Assembly: GCA_008704415.1 (NCBI GenBank)
Contig: VXIS01000336.1
Location: forward strand, 1-52,349
Direction: 5' to 3'
Length of the DNA: 52,349 bases
Origin: Sphaerosporella brunnea
Taxonomy: Eukaryota; Ascomycota; Pezizomycetes; Pezizales; Pyronemataceae
Part shown: piece by piece, positions 23,207 to 35,038 of the stretch
Layout: every line of letters begins with the position of its first letter
How positions within the stretch are numbered: the stretch's first letter is position 1
Position numbers and translations under genes: made by a program
Notes under the pieces: model-generated
Seen by the model: the letters and a program-made list of their open reading frames with translations, nothing else
What the model was told of the DNA's origin: nothing
Databases searched by the model: none

Positions 23207-24845
23207 ACGTGGGGTGTGTATCTTTGTTGGACTGGCTTTGGTATGTAGGGGATGGGAAGGGCGTAAAGATTTCTTCTGCATATAACTCAGGAGGTGGTGG
23301 AGGAGGAGGAGGAAAAGTTGGGGATCTCTGATCATTCACAGCGGTGGGGAGGTTATGTACATTAGGGAATACCGGGCTCACGCCGTATATAAGATTTTTT
23401 TTTTGGTTTCATGGTTTCCATTTCAGAGCAAAAGCTCGGCTTGTTCATGGGGCAGCGGCGAATGGATGATATAATCTCTTTTCACATAACTAGTGTGATA
23501 TTCGGCGCTTTTAAAACTGCGGGGGATAGCTATCATACAGAACCTTCCGACTAGGTATTAGAAATTACCTGATACATGGAAAAAAAAAGTCTCTCCACCA
23601 GCAGATGCAGAGACATTTTGGAAACCCTGGCCCACCAGGTGTTTTGCCAACCAATATCATGTACTCGTACAAAACAAACAGCCGACGGGTTCCAAAAAAC
23701 CACCGCCACCACTGCCGCCATCCACAACAACAGAGGAACAGAAAATTAGTAATGGTGCGTTTGTTTTTTTGTTTTTTTGCTGCACCTGAAGTGTACGTCT
23801 TCACGTATTCACTTGTAAAGAATCGAAAATCCATCCACACGGTCAGAAAAGGTCCCAGCCACACCGGCAATGGAACGGCCACGAGGAGGGACCAAAGTTT
23901 TGCTACCGTTCATAGCCATTGATTAATGCTCCCACGCAAGCTACTAGCAGGCATCTCGTCGCTATTTAAAATCCATCTGAATGGGTTTTGTCGACATCTT
24001 CCAGCCTCCTTCGGATATGTCAATGTTGAATCCTGCATGATATCCATCTGAAGTTGGAAAGCCCGGCTTGTGTAAATAGGGTTCTGATTCTATATCCACT
24101 TGAGAATTTGCTGTCCGGCTGGCGATACTCGGAGTTTGTCAGACGGGGTAAAGCGTACGTCGCCAACGGCGATGAAAGCCGTAGAATAAGAACATATCAC
24201 GGGTTCATGCAAGCCAAGCTCGTGGCTGTTGTTCTTTGTGCCGATGCATGCAAACAAATGCCCCATAGCCCGGTGTTCGATGTTGCCTCTCTGCAGAGAC
24301 TCAACTCAACTCAACTCAACTCCACTCCACTCCAATCCAGATACATAGACGATCTGTCCTGTTATCTGAAGGAGATGTGTTTTCGCAGTTTGCGGTAAAG
24401 ACCATAGATGCCAATTTTATTGGCTCCCGCCTTAGCCGTCTGCCTTATTGCCCCAACAGGAATGTTGGTGTAGCTGGTCCTGGGCATACCAAACTCGATT
24501 CTCTCAACTACCTAGCCTTTCCCCCCTCCCACGTCTGACAACGCCTCCTCCTTTTTTCACATCAATCTCAAACTTAGTTTTCACCCAGTGTTGAACGAAT
24601 CCATCAAATCAGACGGACTCCCTCCTCAAGTTTACTCTACTGTCCGTACGCCCTACGATCGGAAAGTTCGGTTGACGCCACCTTGCACCTTGAAGTCGAA
24701 TCGCCCGCTCGCTCCGCACCCCCCCACCCATTGTGACGCTACCCGCCCACCGCACCATCCCCCATCCATTGGTTAGATACACCCACCCTCTGTTCGCAGC
24801 CCCGCATCACACGGTAGGAAAATAGAAGAGAGAAAGAGAACGAGC
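23207..24845. other. 1.6-kb spacer between mL44 and the Whi5-like gene
   Basis: It contains A and T runs, a CTCAA/CTCCA pentamer repeat at about 24299-24334, and C-rich leader-like sequence just before 24846. I see no gene, tRNA or inverted repeat. Confidence 0.45.
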
Positions 24846-25951
24846 ATGGAGATGTCTGCCATACAATGGACCGAGAAACAAACCAAAGAGATCATGAAGA
24901 AAGTCATCCGGCGGGCTGAGGTGTCCCGAGTGAGCTCCCCTCTTTCTTCATCCTACCACCTTTCAGTCTTACCTATCTGGATGTTGAAGATCAACCCTCA
25001 CAATAAAAAATAAAATAACAAAATAAAATTACACATACTGACCACACTCAGATAGCAAGACTGTTGCAACATCGCCTAGCTTTAGCGAGTGTCAAAACTC
25101 AGAACGGGTGGGAAAATTTGACTCTGGACGCTATTGAACCGAAGGTTGATGAGAACCTCAAACGCATGCGCCAGCAATCGTCACAAGAGAACACGCCGTC
25201 TCCACAAAAGTTATCCTTCAACCAAGATAACCGGCCATCAAGCCAGGCCTCTGACATCGGGCCGCTGCCCAACTTCACCACCACCCGAAAACGAGTCAGA
25301 AGTGCCTATGAGTCCAACACACCGCCTTCCACCAAGCGACAGCGTGCTCGCGCATATACCGAAGGCAGCGGCTACAACGGGAGGATGACCCAGTCCTCAC
25401 CAGGCTACTATGAAGCATCCGAGATCCCTCATCGCGGCCAGCCCAAGGTACAGCCTGCATTCCATTCCAGCCCTCCGCGTACTCCCCCGCAGCAGCAACG
25501 ACGAAAGAAGTTCACCTATCACAACAATCAGCAGCCATCCTTTCACTCGAGTCCGCCCAAAACCCCGCCCCGCAGAATGAAGGAGGGCGCTGATCTTCTG
25601 CTTTACCTTGCCACTTCTCCTTCGCCGGCACATGCCGCCATGCCCAGGACCGCAATCAGACACATCCCGAGCACCCCGCCATACCGCGGTCACGCTCTTC
25701 CGTCGTCCATGATGGCTGCTACCCCGGGTTGTCCACAGACCCCGCAAACCGGCTTCAATTTTGCCGATTTCCTGAATATAACTCCCTCGCCGGCTCAGGC
25801 TGCGTTCGGGTCGGTGGGAAGGGGCACCCCCATTGCAAAGGCCCAGAAACGGTTGAATTTTGACCAGCCGGTGCCGCCATCTGGATCACCGCCCAATCGA
25901 AACGCCGGCCATGGCTTAGGAGTACCGATTAGCAGTAATATCGTCTCATGA
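24846..25951 (+). CDS. Whi5/Nrm1-like cell-cycle transcriptional repressor (2 exons, 327 aa)
   Basis: Exons 24846-24929 and 25052-25951 join in phase 0 to give 328 codons. The N terminus contains KKVIRRAEVSRIARLLQHRL followed by ALASVKTQNGWENL, matching the short Whi5-like domain (an RLxLAxxKxQxG pattern) found in yeast Whi5, Nrm1 and Srl3, split here by the intron. The middle is basic and rich in SSPP(R/K)TPP motifs, that is, several minimal S/T-P sites for cyclin-dependent kinases. Near the C terminus LLLYLATSPSPAHA and FADFLNITPSPAQA form a paired motif resembling the GTB (G1/S factor binding) motif. The inferred role is repression of SBF/MBF-type G1/S transcription until phosphorylated by G1 CDK. 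The intron contains an A/T-rich stretch with repeated AATAAAAT. Confidence 0.85.
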
Positions 25952-28921
25952 AGTTGTATGTGTGTTTTTAACGCTTTGAAACGGATTTCCTTGTTTTTCG
26001 TGTGTCATTGATGGTTTATATATCAGGGCGTTTGTGTATTGGTTCACAAGAATATCATGATGCTTTTAATGGGTTTGGGCTTGCGAATTTTTGATAAGCA
26101 CGTGGATTATGTCTGCTTTTGTTCTTTTACGGTGTGCATTACGTCAAGTATGTCGGGGTCATGAGTTCTCATGGATGGATCATGAGACCCTTCAAAAACG
26201 GAGAATCTATCTAAAGATGTATTTTAACTAGCTTTGACCGTTTTCAAATGCAAAATGTCAGTTATTCGCACAAGGGCGGGCCGTTCCCGGCCAGGAATGA
26301 TGGACACACGTTTGCACTCGTCGAATGACAATGGATGTGTTGAACCAAACTTCCCGGAGGTACTCTACCTAGGTAGATACTCTAATTGCCGAGAAAGCAC
26401 CGTCCCTGAATATCGGACGGCCAAGGCAACCTACCGAATTCCAAGCTCGCGAGAGCCTTGGCCGATTGGTAAGGCTGCGCCGGAAGGGAACGGATGCAAC
26501 TTGCATTTGCCGTTCCGATGGTTCCTCACCTATATACCCGGTTGGATCATTATTTTCACCGCTTCTCGGCTTCTTTCTTTCTCTGTCTCTCTCTCGCTCG
26601 CTCACTCGTTGGGTGAGCGGTTTCTGCGCGCGTGGAGCGACGCGTCGCGCCGTGCCGAGTAATTTCGGTTCGTTTGCGGCTAATTTAGCGCAAAGCCGCC
26701 CGTAGTATCATTGTAACATGGGGATTTTTTTTTGTAAAAATAAAATAAAAATGAGTTTGAGGCGGGGGGGGGGGGGGGTTCTTGTAGATGTAGAGTGAGA
26801 AATGCCACTTTTTTTTTGGGGGGGGGGTTAGTTTATAGAGAATGGAATTAGGTTTGCCTGCTTTGGGAAGTTGCCCTGCTGGCTGCTCTGCAAGGCTCGT
26901 ACCCCTTGGCTCGTTTCGGGAAGGTATGGCTGCATCATTTGAGATGACCGATGATCAGATCTTCTGTGATGGGTGCGCTCACTGCGCTGTTTTGGAAAAA
27001 ATGAGGGGTGCAGCGGAAGAACGAGAGGAGGGGAAAAGTGAGGGAATCAATCATGGCGGGAGGGGATTAGGAAACAATAATAAAATGAGGCGGTGGGCAG
27101 CAGCGGGGTTGATTACTGTGGCTCATTGTTGTGATCGTCGTCATTCGTAAAATACAAATGCAAACGCAACAACAAAGAAGAAGAAGAAGAAGAAGAAGAA
27201 GAAGAAGAAGAAGAAGAAGAGGCGGTGTAGAGGAATATTAAAGGTGCTCTCGAAGAAGGCGGTGGATGGTGGGCGTCGCGCTCGCTCGATGCTGCCCTGA
27301 GCTCTGGGGCAGCGCGCGTCCGTGCGTTTTGAGGGGTGGGTGTTCCTGAATTATGCATCTCGTGCCTGAATTATTCCCTGCCACGGGTTGGGATGATGGG
27401 CATGGTCACAAATAGCCTCGAATTGAGATATGCATAGCCACCGCCGAAACGAAACCTTCGAACTGGCGCTGGCGTCGCGATTCGCTGCTACATATTATTA
27501 TTGAGTGAGCTACAATTAAATGCAGTGCAGCAGCGAGTGACAGCGCAAGGAGCAGCAGCATCCAGTCCAGAACCGCTCGGGTTCTGTGTCGAAAACGGAG
27601 GAGCAACAGCTTGAACATTTCCACTGCTGAAATGAAGCCGTGTCCGGGCACGTCGAAGTGAAATGGTACTATATACAAAGGCGAAGCAGAATGGCCGAGA
27701 GAAAGGGAGAGGCGGCGGCGGTTGTGCCATTTACTTCTGGCGTAGATGCTAATCGCGTTCCGTTTATTTTATTTTATTTTATTTTATTTGTTCTGCTCGT
27801 TCGTCGTCCCTGCTGCTGCTGCTGCTGCTTGCTGCTGTGGTACATACTGCGCCCATCACACTAGAGTACTCTACTCGTGCTCACCTCCCACTCCCTTCCG
27901 GGGCTTCCTCCCTCTTTTGATATCCACCATCGATCGGCACAACTCCAAAAGATACACTTCCGAACGAGGAGTACGTACTGTATCTATCACGCTCCTTCTC
28001 TTTTACTCAGCTATTTTGCCCATCCCCCCCAGCGACTATCATCATCACCCACATTCCTTCAGACACGCCAAACACCGACAACATCAACAACAACAAAAGC
28101 ATACTTCGCTCCCTACCGACAAACCGACGACAGAATATAATTTTGCCGCCTTTCCAGTCCCTCGTTTCTTGTTAGTAGTTGTGTGCCCTCGCTTTGCTTC
28201 TTCCCCCGTCGTTCGTCTACCGTTTCGTCTTGTCGCGAAAAGACTCTCCGCAGTCGGGTTTTCCTCCACCAGCACCCACCCCCCCCCCCCCCTTCCGTCC
28301 TCCCTTTCAAACACCATTCCTACTCACCCCCCCTCCCCCCCCCCAAAAAGACCCTGGTAAGAACCCCGTCCTTCCCTTTTCCTGAACCGCCATCTCGCCC
28401 AGCCGATACCCATCACTTCTTTCGAAACTCGCTCCTACACCTAAACTCCACACCTCATCCAAACTACTCCCACACTCCTCCAACCTCCAACACCTATCAC
28501 TACTAACAAGTCCCTCCCCGAACAGTAAACAAAAATTAGGAGGAGGGACAACTTACCAGTGATATCTCTCTCTTTCCGCGAGCTGAGTTTCGGAATTCGT
28601 CTTTGAAGAGGCGCGGCGAGCATCGAATTGCTCGGTAAGCGACCTGTGTCCCTTTTTCTATGCGCTGATCGTTGTTACACATCACGGCTCGGTCGGATGC
28701 TTTCCCACACATGTTGCCCCTGGTTTCCCCTTCTTCAACCTCCAACACAAAGACAACTTTCAACACAGCTACCACCACTTGTTCTCTTTTGCTGACCGAC
28801 GTGTCCATTCGCTGTTTCCAGACCAAAATTTCCTGATATCCCCGGGCATTCGGTCCCCTCCCCCCCCCGGACTCGTTCGAACAACCGTCAGTCTTTACAG
28901 CGTCGGATTCTCTCCAGCAAG
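25952..28921. other. 3-kb gene-free region upstream of the WSC sensor gene
   Basis: Rich in simple sequence: G runs near 26766-26778 and 26818-26828, an AAG microsatellite (27174-27221), ATTTT repeats (about 27762-27789), CTG repeats (about 27811-27838) and C runs near 28280 and 28330. The last ~1 kb is strongly C/T-rich, as in long 5' leaders of fungal cell-surface genes. No ORF carries a domain. Confidence 0.5.
27174..27221 (+). repeat. AAG microsatellite
   Basis: About sixteen AAG units, pure apart from the edges. It lies in the spacer upstream of the WSC gene and could be a length-variable marker. Confidence 0.9.
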
Positions 28922-29927
28922 ATGAAGGGGTTGTCATCGCTATTCGTTCTGGCTGGCTTGATAGGCGCGGCTCAGACACTGGCCGCCGCCGCCGCCGCCG
29001 CTTCCGCTGCCACGGTCGCATCGACACAACCCACGTACGTCGGTTGTTATAGCACTTCGGGGTCAATGAACCAGAGTGCGGAAAATGAATTCCAGTCTCG
29101 TGGATCATGTCGTTCGACGTGTGTGGATGATGCGGGCACGAACGACAACGGAAATGGATATGCGGTGATGAGCATGACCAAGGGGACATGGTGCTACTGC
29201 GGAAATTTTCTGCCAAACAGCGTATTCAAAGTCGACGATTCAAAGTGCAAGCAACCGTGTGGAGGTTTTAGTCAAGAGACGTGTAGGGTCCATCATCCAC
29301 GTGCTGGTACCTGCATGCTGACGATTCTCTCTAGGCGGTAGCCGATTAGGAGAGTATTTTTCGGTGTACACCACCGGTCTGGAGCAGAGCCCTGACGAGG
29401 ACCCAGCACCGTCGTCCTCGAGCGCTTCAAAGTCCAGCACTAGTTCCAGTTAGTTTGAACGAACTATCAACGATTCGTTGTGCAGTACTAATTTTAAATT
29501 TTTTTTTTGTTTTTTTGCGTTTAGAAGAATCAAGCACGTCCGCCACCACCTCAACCGGAAGCGAAGCTACTACGACATCAGCCGATTCAGGCAACAAATC
29601 CGTCAACAAGGCCGGCGTCGCAGTCGGTGCTGTGATAGGTGTCCTTGCAATCATTGGAATCGGTGTGGGTGTATTCGTCTTCATGCGGAAGCGCAGACGA
29701 CAACAGGTCGAGGAGGACTACCGGCGGTCTGCTGCGGTCCGGGGATTCACCCAGAAACCTGCACTGGACACTCGACTCGATCCTGTCATGGCCCAGAGGA
29801 GGGACTCAGTGGGAAGTATTGCGGATAACCAAGACTACTCAAGGAAGATTCTCAGGGTATATTATAACTGAAGGTTCGCCCGGCAACTATCGACTAACAC
29901 TAGTAGGTCACGAATCCCGACGGTTAA
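28922..29927 (+). CDS. WSC-domain cell-wall stress sensor (4 exons, 275 aa)
   Basis: WSC proteins sit in the plasma membrane, reach into the wall and signal to the cell-wall-integrity pathway through Rho1 exchange factors. Exons 28922-29282, 29335-29448, 29525-29856 and 29907-29927 give 276 codons. A signal peptide (MKGLSSLFVLAGLIGAAQTLA) is followed by an alanine run encoded by GCC repeats. The WSC domain starts YVGCYSTSG, carries the expected cysteines (GSCRSTCVDD, WCYCGN, CKQPCGG, ETCG) and ends EYFSVYTTG. A short S/T-rich, probably O-mannosylated stretch leads to one membrane span at about 188-212 (AGVAVGAVIGVLAIIGIGVG), stopped by RKRRRQQ. The cytoplasmic tail ends with DYSRKILR and VTNPDG, the latter encoded by a separate 21-base exon, and typical of fungal WSC tails. 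The S/T stalk is short compared with yeast Wsc1. Confidence 0.93.
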
Positions 29928-30969
29928 ACCAATGGTCATGACCACCAAAAGCCAATACCAGTCGAATTCGTTTTGCACATTGGGAAAAGGGGGATGGGGG
30001 GTTATTTTTCGGGGTTCGGTTTTCTTGCGGCTGCCTTTTCTACAACCTCAGTACCTTTGGTCATGTTCACATTCTCCTCCGGTATACATGTCAACGTCGA
30101 ATCACGTGCACGAGCTTGGGTGATATCAGCGGACCTGTCAATAAGGAGTGGATAGTGGGAGGAAACCATGGGATGGACACACTGTTTTTCTTCGTCAATA
30201 TCCACCTCTGACCCATTTTCTTGTTGATCTTTCCTTGCACATTGTTTGCCATACCCTTTTGGTTATCACGCCGTGGTTGTGTTGCGTATGTTACTTAGAG
30301 GTATTTCCTGGGGCTTTATTTGTTCTTCGTTTGTGTTTTCATTTACTACTGCTTGGAATGAGGGTTACGTATGGGATGGAAGAAGGGAGATGGTGCAACA
30401 ACACTACTTAATCTTGTGGATGATCCTTTTGCGGGATAGCATTCATGTTCACTCATTCTTTGTTTTTCTACCACCCTTCTTTTTTTTCCTTTGCTTAACA
30501 AATCTCTATGCATCCATGTGTCTGTGTGTGTGTGTGCGTGGGGTTGTGTTTTTTTTTTTTTTTTTTTTTTATTTCCTCTCCAGTTTATATCAATCGGGGC
30601 GTTTAGTCTTTTTTTCTTTTTTCTTTTCCTTTTTTCCTTGTTTAATTCGTTTCGTTAAAGTTTCTTCTCCTTTAGGCTGGCCTGGGGAGGGGGAAGTTCT
30701 GGAAGCGGGAAAGAACAAGCAGATAGACTGGATTTGGCTTTTTTTTTTTTTTTTTTGGATGGTGGCTGGGAGTTGTGTGTTTTTCTCGGCTTTTTTTTAT
30801 TCGATTCTTGACGTTCCTGAGAAAAAATTCCACCTTTCCACTTCCACCTGAAATGACTTAAGAAAAGTACATACACAAGTATCCACCAATTCGTGTTTAT
30901 TTTTTTATTTTTTTTTAGCTTTCTTCAACTCACTCACTCCGGAATTTTTTCTCTGCTCCTCTTTTGCCT

Positions 30970-31006
<37 letters not shown>

Positions 31007-31500
31007 TTTGCGTCGTTTTTGGGAGGGTTTTCTGTTTATTTGTTAGAAATTCACTGCTACTGCTACTACCTAGTTCACCCACTTGATCAGAGCATGTATT
31101 TTGCGGAGTGGTGCGTGCGTGTGGCGTGCAGACGTATAGTAGAAGTGATGTCATTTCCATATGCATCATCAAACCCACAGAAACGAAAGCGGAAAGGAAA
31201 GAGAAAAGGGGGCCCCCGATGTATGTGTGTGCTGCGGATGGATATGGATGAGATGACATGTTGAACAGTTTTTTTTTCTCTCTCACACAAAAGGGTAACC
31301 GAACTCGAAAGCAACAAAAAAAAAACCCACAATCAAATCAAGAACAACGCTTTGCTTTGCTTTGCTTTCATTGACCTAATTATTCAGTCCGTCCCTCGTT
31401 CCAGTTCAGAAAAAGAAAAAAGAATACAGAATCAAAACAAAAAAAAGCGCAAAAGATATCACCATCCACATTCCCTTCATCCACCGAGCTCTCCGTGTAC
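29928..31500. other. T-rich 1.6-kb region downstream of the WSC gene
   Basis: The + strand carries many long T runs, including about 22 T near 30550, about 18 T near 30740 and 34 T at 30972-31005. The complementary strand therefore reads as A-rich lysine shadows. I see no gene and no terminal repeats that would mark retroelement tails. Confidence 0.5.
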
Positions 31501-32494
31501 AATGCGTCGTCGTCATCATGGTAGTCGGTGGCGGTACTTCACATCTTCGGAATCTTAATACCCTTGCTAACCATGGCGCAGCCCGAGACGCAAAAGATCA
31601 GGACAGCGGGATCATGGCAGCGGTAGTGGGTGGTGCAAGCCATCTACGAGCAAGGTCGCCCCAAACAGACTGCACCAACATTCGATTCTGTGGCGTTGTG
31701 CGTGATCTTCTTCGTAGGGTCAGTTCTACGTCGTCAAAATGCGGTTGTCAAAAACCTTCTATCCTTCCAGATGAACGCCAGAACGCTGCTTACAAATCTT
31801 GCCAGCCAGAGCCAGAGTGCTCCAACTTAGATTAGCCCGTCTCTTACCGGTCTCCATCCACTCCTCAGCGATAGAGGCCTACACCGCAAGCGAGTGCGTA
31901 GGTATTGGTGTTCTGCGCAAGCATGGAAAATACTCCTAGATTGAAGAACAGTTTAGAAAACCGCCCTGGTAGATCCCACTCTGTACCTCCGCTGGAAACA
32001 CTTGCCCGATTGTGTGCCGTGCTTTCTCCTGCCCAAGAGCTGAGGCCTCCAGCTGCAGCACTATCCAGCGCCGACTCGTGGTCTGTCTGCTGGAATCCGA
32101 GACAGCGCTCATCATGTTCGGTCCTTCCAGCACACTCTGGGCCTCTTGTTGGGTGGCACTGGCATGAATAGACTCCCACAGCTCCGGTGGCAGTCGCACC
32201 TCACGCTCGTGTGGCTGCGCTGGGTGCTCATGCGGTCTGAAGGGCGGCACTCCTTGTGGAAACCCCGGGTGGATTGGGGGAGCTCGGCGTCCGCGGCGGC
32301 TTCCTGCCTGAGAACGCTCACCAGGACCTGTCCCTGTGTTCTCCTGCTCGCTTTCCTCCTCCTCTTCGCTGCCTACCTCTTCTCCTCCACTCTCGAACTC
32401 GGCTTCTCCTTCAACCTTCGCCCTGTGGCTCGGCGCGCCACTCAGCACCCGCGAAGGGCTGCTGCTCAGCCTCAGCCACGTTTACGGGTGGCAT
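31501..32494 (-). CDS. Unrecognised acidic-protein locus, model unresolved
   Basis: A minus-strand ATG at 32494 starts MPPVNVAEAEQQPFAGAEW, but that frame stops after 27 codons. A different frame carries on with an acidic run (EFESGGEEVGSEEEEESEQE), then PPIHPGFPQGVPPFRPHEHP and REVRLPPELWESIHASATQQ, up to 31936. Further minus-strand stretches between 31850 and 31560 also look coding (ASIAEEWMETG, VLAFIWKDRRFLTTAF, AMVSKGIKIPKM), but I could not join them with normal introns. The divergent position relative to LSM8 (323 bases apart) favours a real gene. A competing + strand ORF (31518-31835, 105 aa) overlaps its 3' part. I do not recognise the family and give no function. Confidence 0.35.
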
Positions 32495-32816
32495 TATGAT
32501 AGTCTACAACCCCAGTTAGCCTGCTCCGCAGCTGCAATGCTATCATCTTTGGTTAATTTATTAGAGAAACGACTGTCCGCGCAACATGGTGGCAGTGGAT
32601 AGCAGGAGTGGTGTTGTCGGGCATGTTGTGGTGCGACCACGGGCGGACCCGAGCTTCGCCACACTCGCGAATCGCCACTACCACTGGAATTCGAGCTTGC
32701 ATGCGGCGCACCCCTACACCGCCACGCCAACACCAAAGTAACGCGAACATGACAACCATCGCCACCGCTGCAGCTGCAGCATTCCCCGCCTCCAGCCCAC
32801 CGTCCCCCCATCAACA

Positions 32817-33161
32817 ATGTCCTCGCTCGGCCCCTTTGTCGCCAGTAAGTCCCCCCGCGCGCCGCCCATCCCCGCTAACTCTGCGCGCAGAAACAGTCAC
32901 TATCCTAACCCCGACGGGCGCACACTCACGGGCCAACTGCAAGGACATGACCAAACAACGAACTTGATCCTGTCCGGAACCGTAGAGCGTATTTTCAGTC
33001 CTCCCGATAGCGATGAGCCGAGCCAAGAGGTCGAACACGGTCTATACCTGATTCGTGGTGATAACGTGGCCCTGTGCGGCTTGGTCGATGAGGGCTTGGA
33101 GGGGGGGATCGATTGGACGGCTGTCAAGGCGTATCCGTTGGGCGGGATGAAGCATTCATAG
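32817..33161 (+). CDS. LSM8: U6 snRNA-associated Sm-like protein Lsm8, one-base frameshift
   Basis: Lsm8 defines the nuclear Lsm2-8 ring that binds the U6 snRNA 3' end. Exon 1 (32817-32844) reads MSSLGPFVA and donates at GTAAGT; the intron ends at CGCGCAG 32890. Exon 2 starts in frame as KTVTILTP, but the next homologous residues DGRTLTGQLQGHDQTTNLIL lie one base out of phase. The run between them has four C at 32919-32922 where five would keep the frame. After the shift everything is intact: the Sm1 region, VERIFS, a fungal PDSDEPSQEVEH insert, the Sm2 signature GLYLIRGDNVALCG, and IDWTAVKA to the stop. Length (about 99 aa) fits the family. Either a sequencing deletion in the C run or a true null allele. 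Confidence 0.85.
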   Translation: MSSLGPFVASKSPRAPPIPANSARRNSHYPNPDGRTLTGQLQGHDQTTNLILSGTVERIFSPPDSDEPSQEVEHGLYLIRGDNVALCGLVDEGLEGGIDWTAVKAYPLGGMKHS

Positions 33162-33540
33162 GGTGGATGGATGCCGGAAAGGAGAGGGATGAGGGAGTTG
33201 TTGGGCTGCACTAGGTATCTATTCCGAATGAGGAGCAGTTGCGACATTCATGACTGAGCTTTTTCTGTGGTTTCTTTGGCGTTGGATTTTACGTTTCTGA
33301 GGGGTTTGGTTTTGTAATATATACGTCACTTTCTTTATGACATCTACATTCGAGGCGCTAAAAGGGGAATAGATGCTCTTGCCATTGGGAATTCAAACAC
33401 TTCAATATCACCATAGCTCACCTACAAGTATCCTTCCCAAACAGAAACACTCCTATTAAGCTACCAATGCAGTCCGCGTCTACTAAAATACCCTACGAGT
33501 TTCTGACGGCACCCGGTTCCCGTATCTGTAGAGTAGATAA
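33162..33540. other. Short spacer 3' of LSM8
   Basis: It holds a T-rich likely 3' UTR and nothing else that I can recognise before the MITE at 33541. Confidence 0.45.
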
Positions 33541-33761
33541 TACCGTAAAAACTCGGATAAAAGATACCCCCCCCAGATTTGGTTAGCGGCAAATAATTGC
33601 CTTATAGGGAAACTTTCAAGCTTACGAAGGAGGGTTTTTGCTTACGAAGGAGGGTTTTTGTTTTTTACTGACTTCCTTTTGGAGACATTAACTTCCCTAT
33701 AAGGCAATTATTTGCCGCTAACCAAATCTGGGGGGTATCTTTTATCCGAGTTTTTACGGTA
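33541..33761. mobile_element. Third MITE: 221-bp near-complete hairpin element
   Basis: The arms 33541-33611 and 33693-33761 are reverse complements over about 70 bases, differing by a C-run/G-run length (8 versus 6). The ends are TACCGTA and TACGGTA, flanked by TA. The 81-base centre contains two exact head-to-tail copies of CTTACGAAGGAGGGTTTTTG (about 33624-33663). No coding capacity is present. The element is short enough that nearly all of it would fold into one stem. Confidence 0.85.
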
Positions 33762-34760
33762 GCAGTCCCTGTTTATTTTTTTTTTCTCTGACTCCCCTTA
33801 GAGTAGACCTGCCACCCTATGATCCCTTTCTCTTTTTAAAAGGCGAGGAATGCGGACGATGGGAAAATTTGGAAAGGCCACCGTTGGCGCACTTCTGTGC
33901 GTCGGGGCGGGTCAAGATCGCCAAGCCACTGGTTACCGATCGCCAATTTGCAAATATTTCCAGAGTGCAAACTCCCTATCTATTATTATTATGCCGGTGA
34001 ATAGAGGGGCGTGTAGTTTAGGGCAATTTTTTTGGCCGTTGATAATCCCAAATTTCCAGGGCTGGCCAAAAATCATTGCTCCGCGGCGATTCACCCAAAA
34101 TGAGGTTTGGCAACCTCAAAATCACCAGTTGACATATTTACTGCGAAAACAAAAGCAACGAGATAGACATGTTCAATAAAGTATTCTAATTCTAACTATC
34201 ACGTTTCTGGGAAGGCTAAGGACAGGCGTTGTGAGCTCTCAGGTGGTTTTGGTTGTCGATGCCACTCAATCGTTGAGAATCATCAAAAAAATCACCCTCC
34301 CACCTGATTTTTTGGATCGCTGATAAACTGTGTGGAAACGGCCAGAATCGTTGATCATGAAAAGGCAACGATGGAAGAAAAATCGTCGCGCCCTTAGTGG
34401 TAAGCGGTATGTATTAATTCTATTTTGCATAGCTGCTCGCGCTTAAGTCACGTGGCAGAGATTTCTTGGTTTTAGCGCGGTTAACGACCTGTTGTGCAGA
34501 GCGAAGAATTATATCCACCCTCAGGCTGCTACGTATCTGAGAATAGAACTTGGTAAGACAGTCTTGGACCATCAGCATTCATTACACTTCTTGTTGCAGT
34601 GTTTACATTCCTGGAGTACACCCATTAGAAACCACAAAAACCAACTTCCCGTTCACCTCAACATTAATTCCCTCCCCTTGATAAACCACCATAACCCATC
34701 CCATCACTTCCGGCTTCCACAGTTAAAGCTCCAAAAACCCGATGCGTAACCTGCGCGAAC
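33762..34760. other. Spacer between MITEs
   Basis: About 1 kb, A/T-rich. A 109-codon ORF (33850-34179) has no domain and looks like chance. No gene called. Confidence 0.4.
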
Positions 34761-35038
34761 TATCGTATTAGTTATCCCGGTAATAACGCAGTTGCGAGGC
34801 CTGAAAAGTATGCTGTCGAGAGAAGTACTCGTTTTTGGAAGAAAATCGAAGTCTATGCGGGCATGAAAGCCAAAAATGCGTGGGCGCTGGGAGATAGAAG
34901 GAGACGGATTAGCCTCACACTGGTGTCGCCGCTTCCCGCGTCTCTCTCTGTGTAAGTTTCGTCAAAGCCTCGACCACTCGCCCGCACTGTATACAGTACA
35001 CTTTGGGGCCGCGCAACTGCGTTATTACCGGGACAATA
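34761..35038. mobile_element. Fourth MITE (diverged copy, family with CCGGTAATAACG ends)
   Basis: The left end TATCGTATTAG...TCCCGGTAATAACGCAG and the right end CTGCGTTATTACCGGGACAATA are inverted repeats over about 35-55 bases with mismatches. The left terminus has C to T relative to the TACCGTA consensus, and the right terminus lacks its last five bases, ending at a TA shared with the next element. It is clearly the same family as 35037-35415 but older. Confidence 0.7.

Noticed and set aside
30246..30851. 201-codon + strand ORF rich in Phe
   Set aside because: The phenylalanine runs come from long T tracts downstream of the WSC gene. There is no membrane-protein family pattern and no homolog-like motif.
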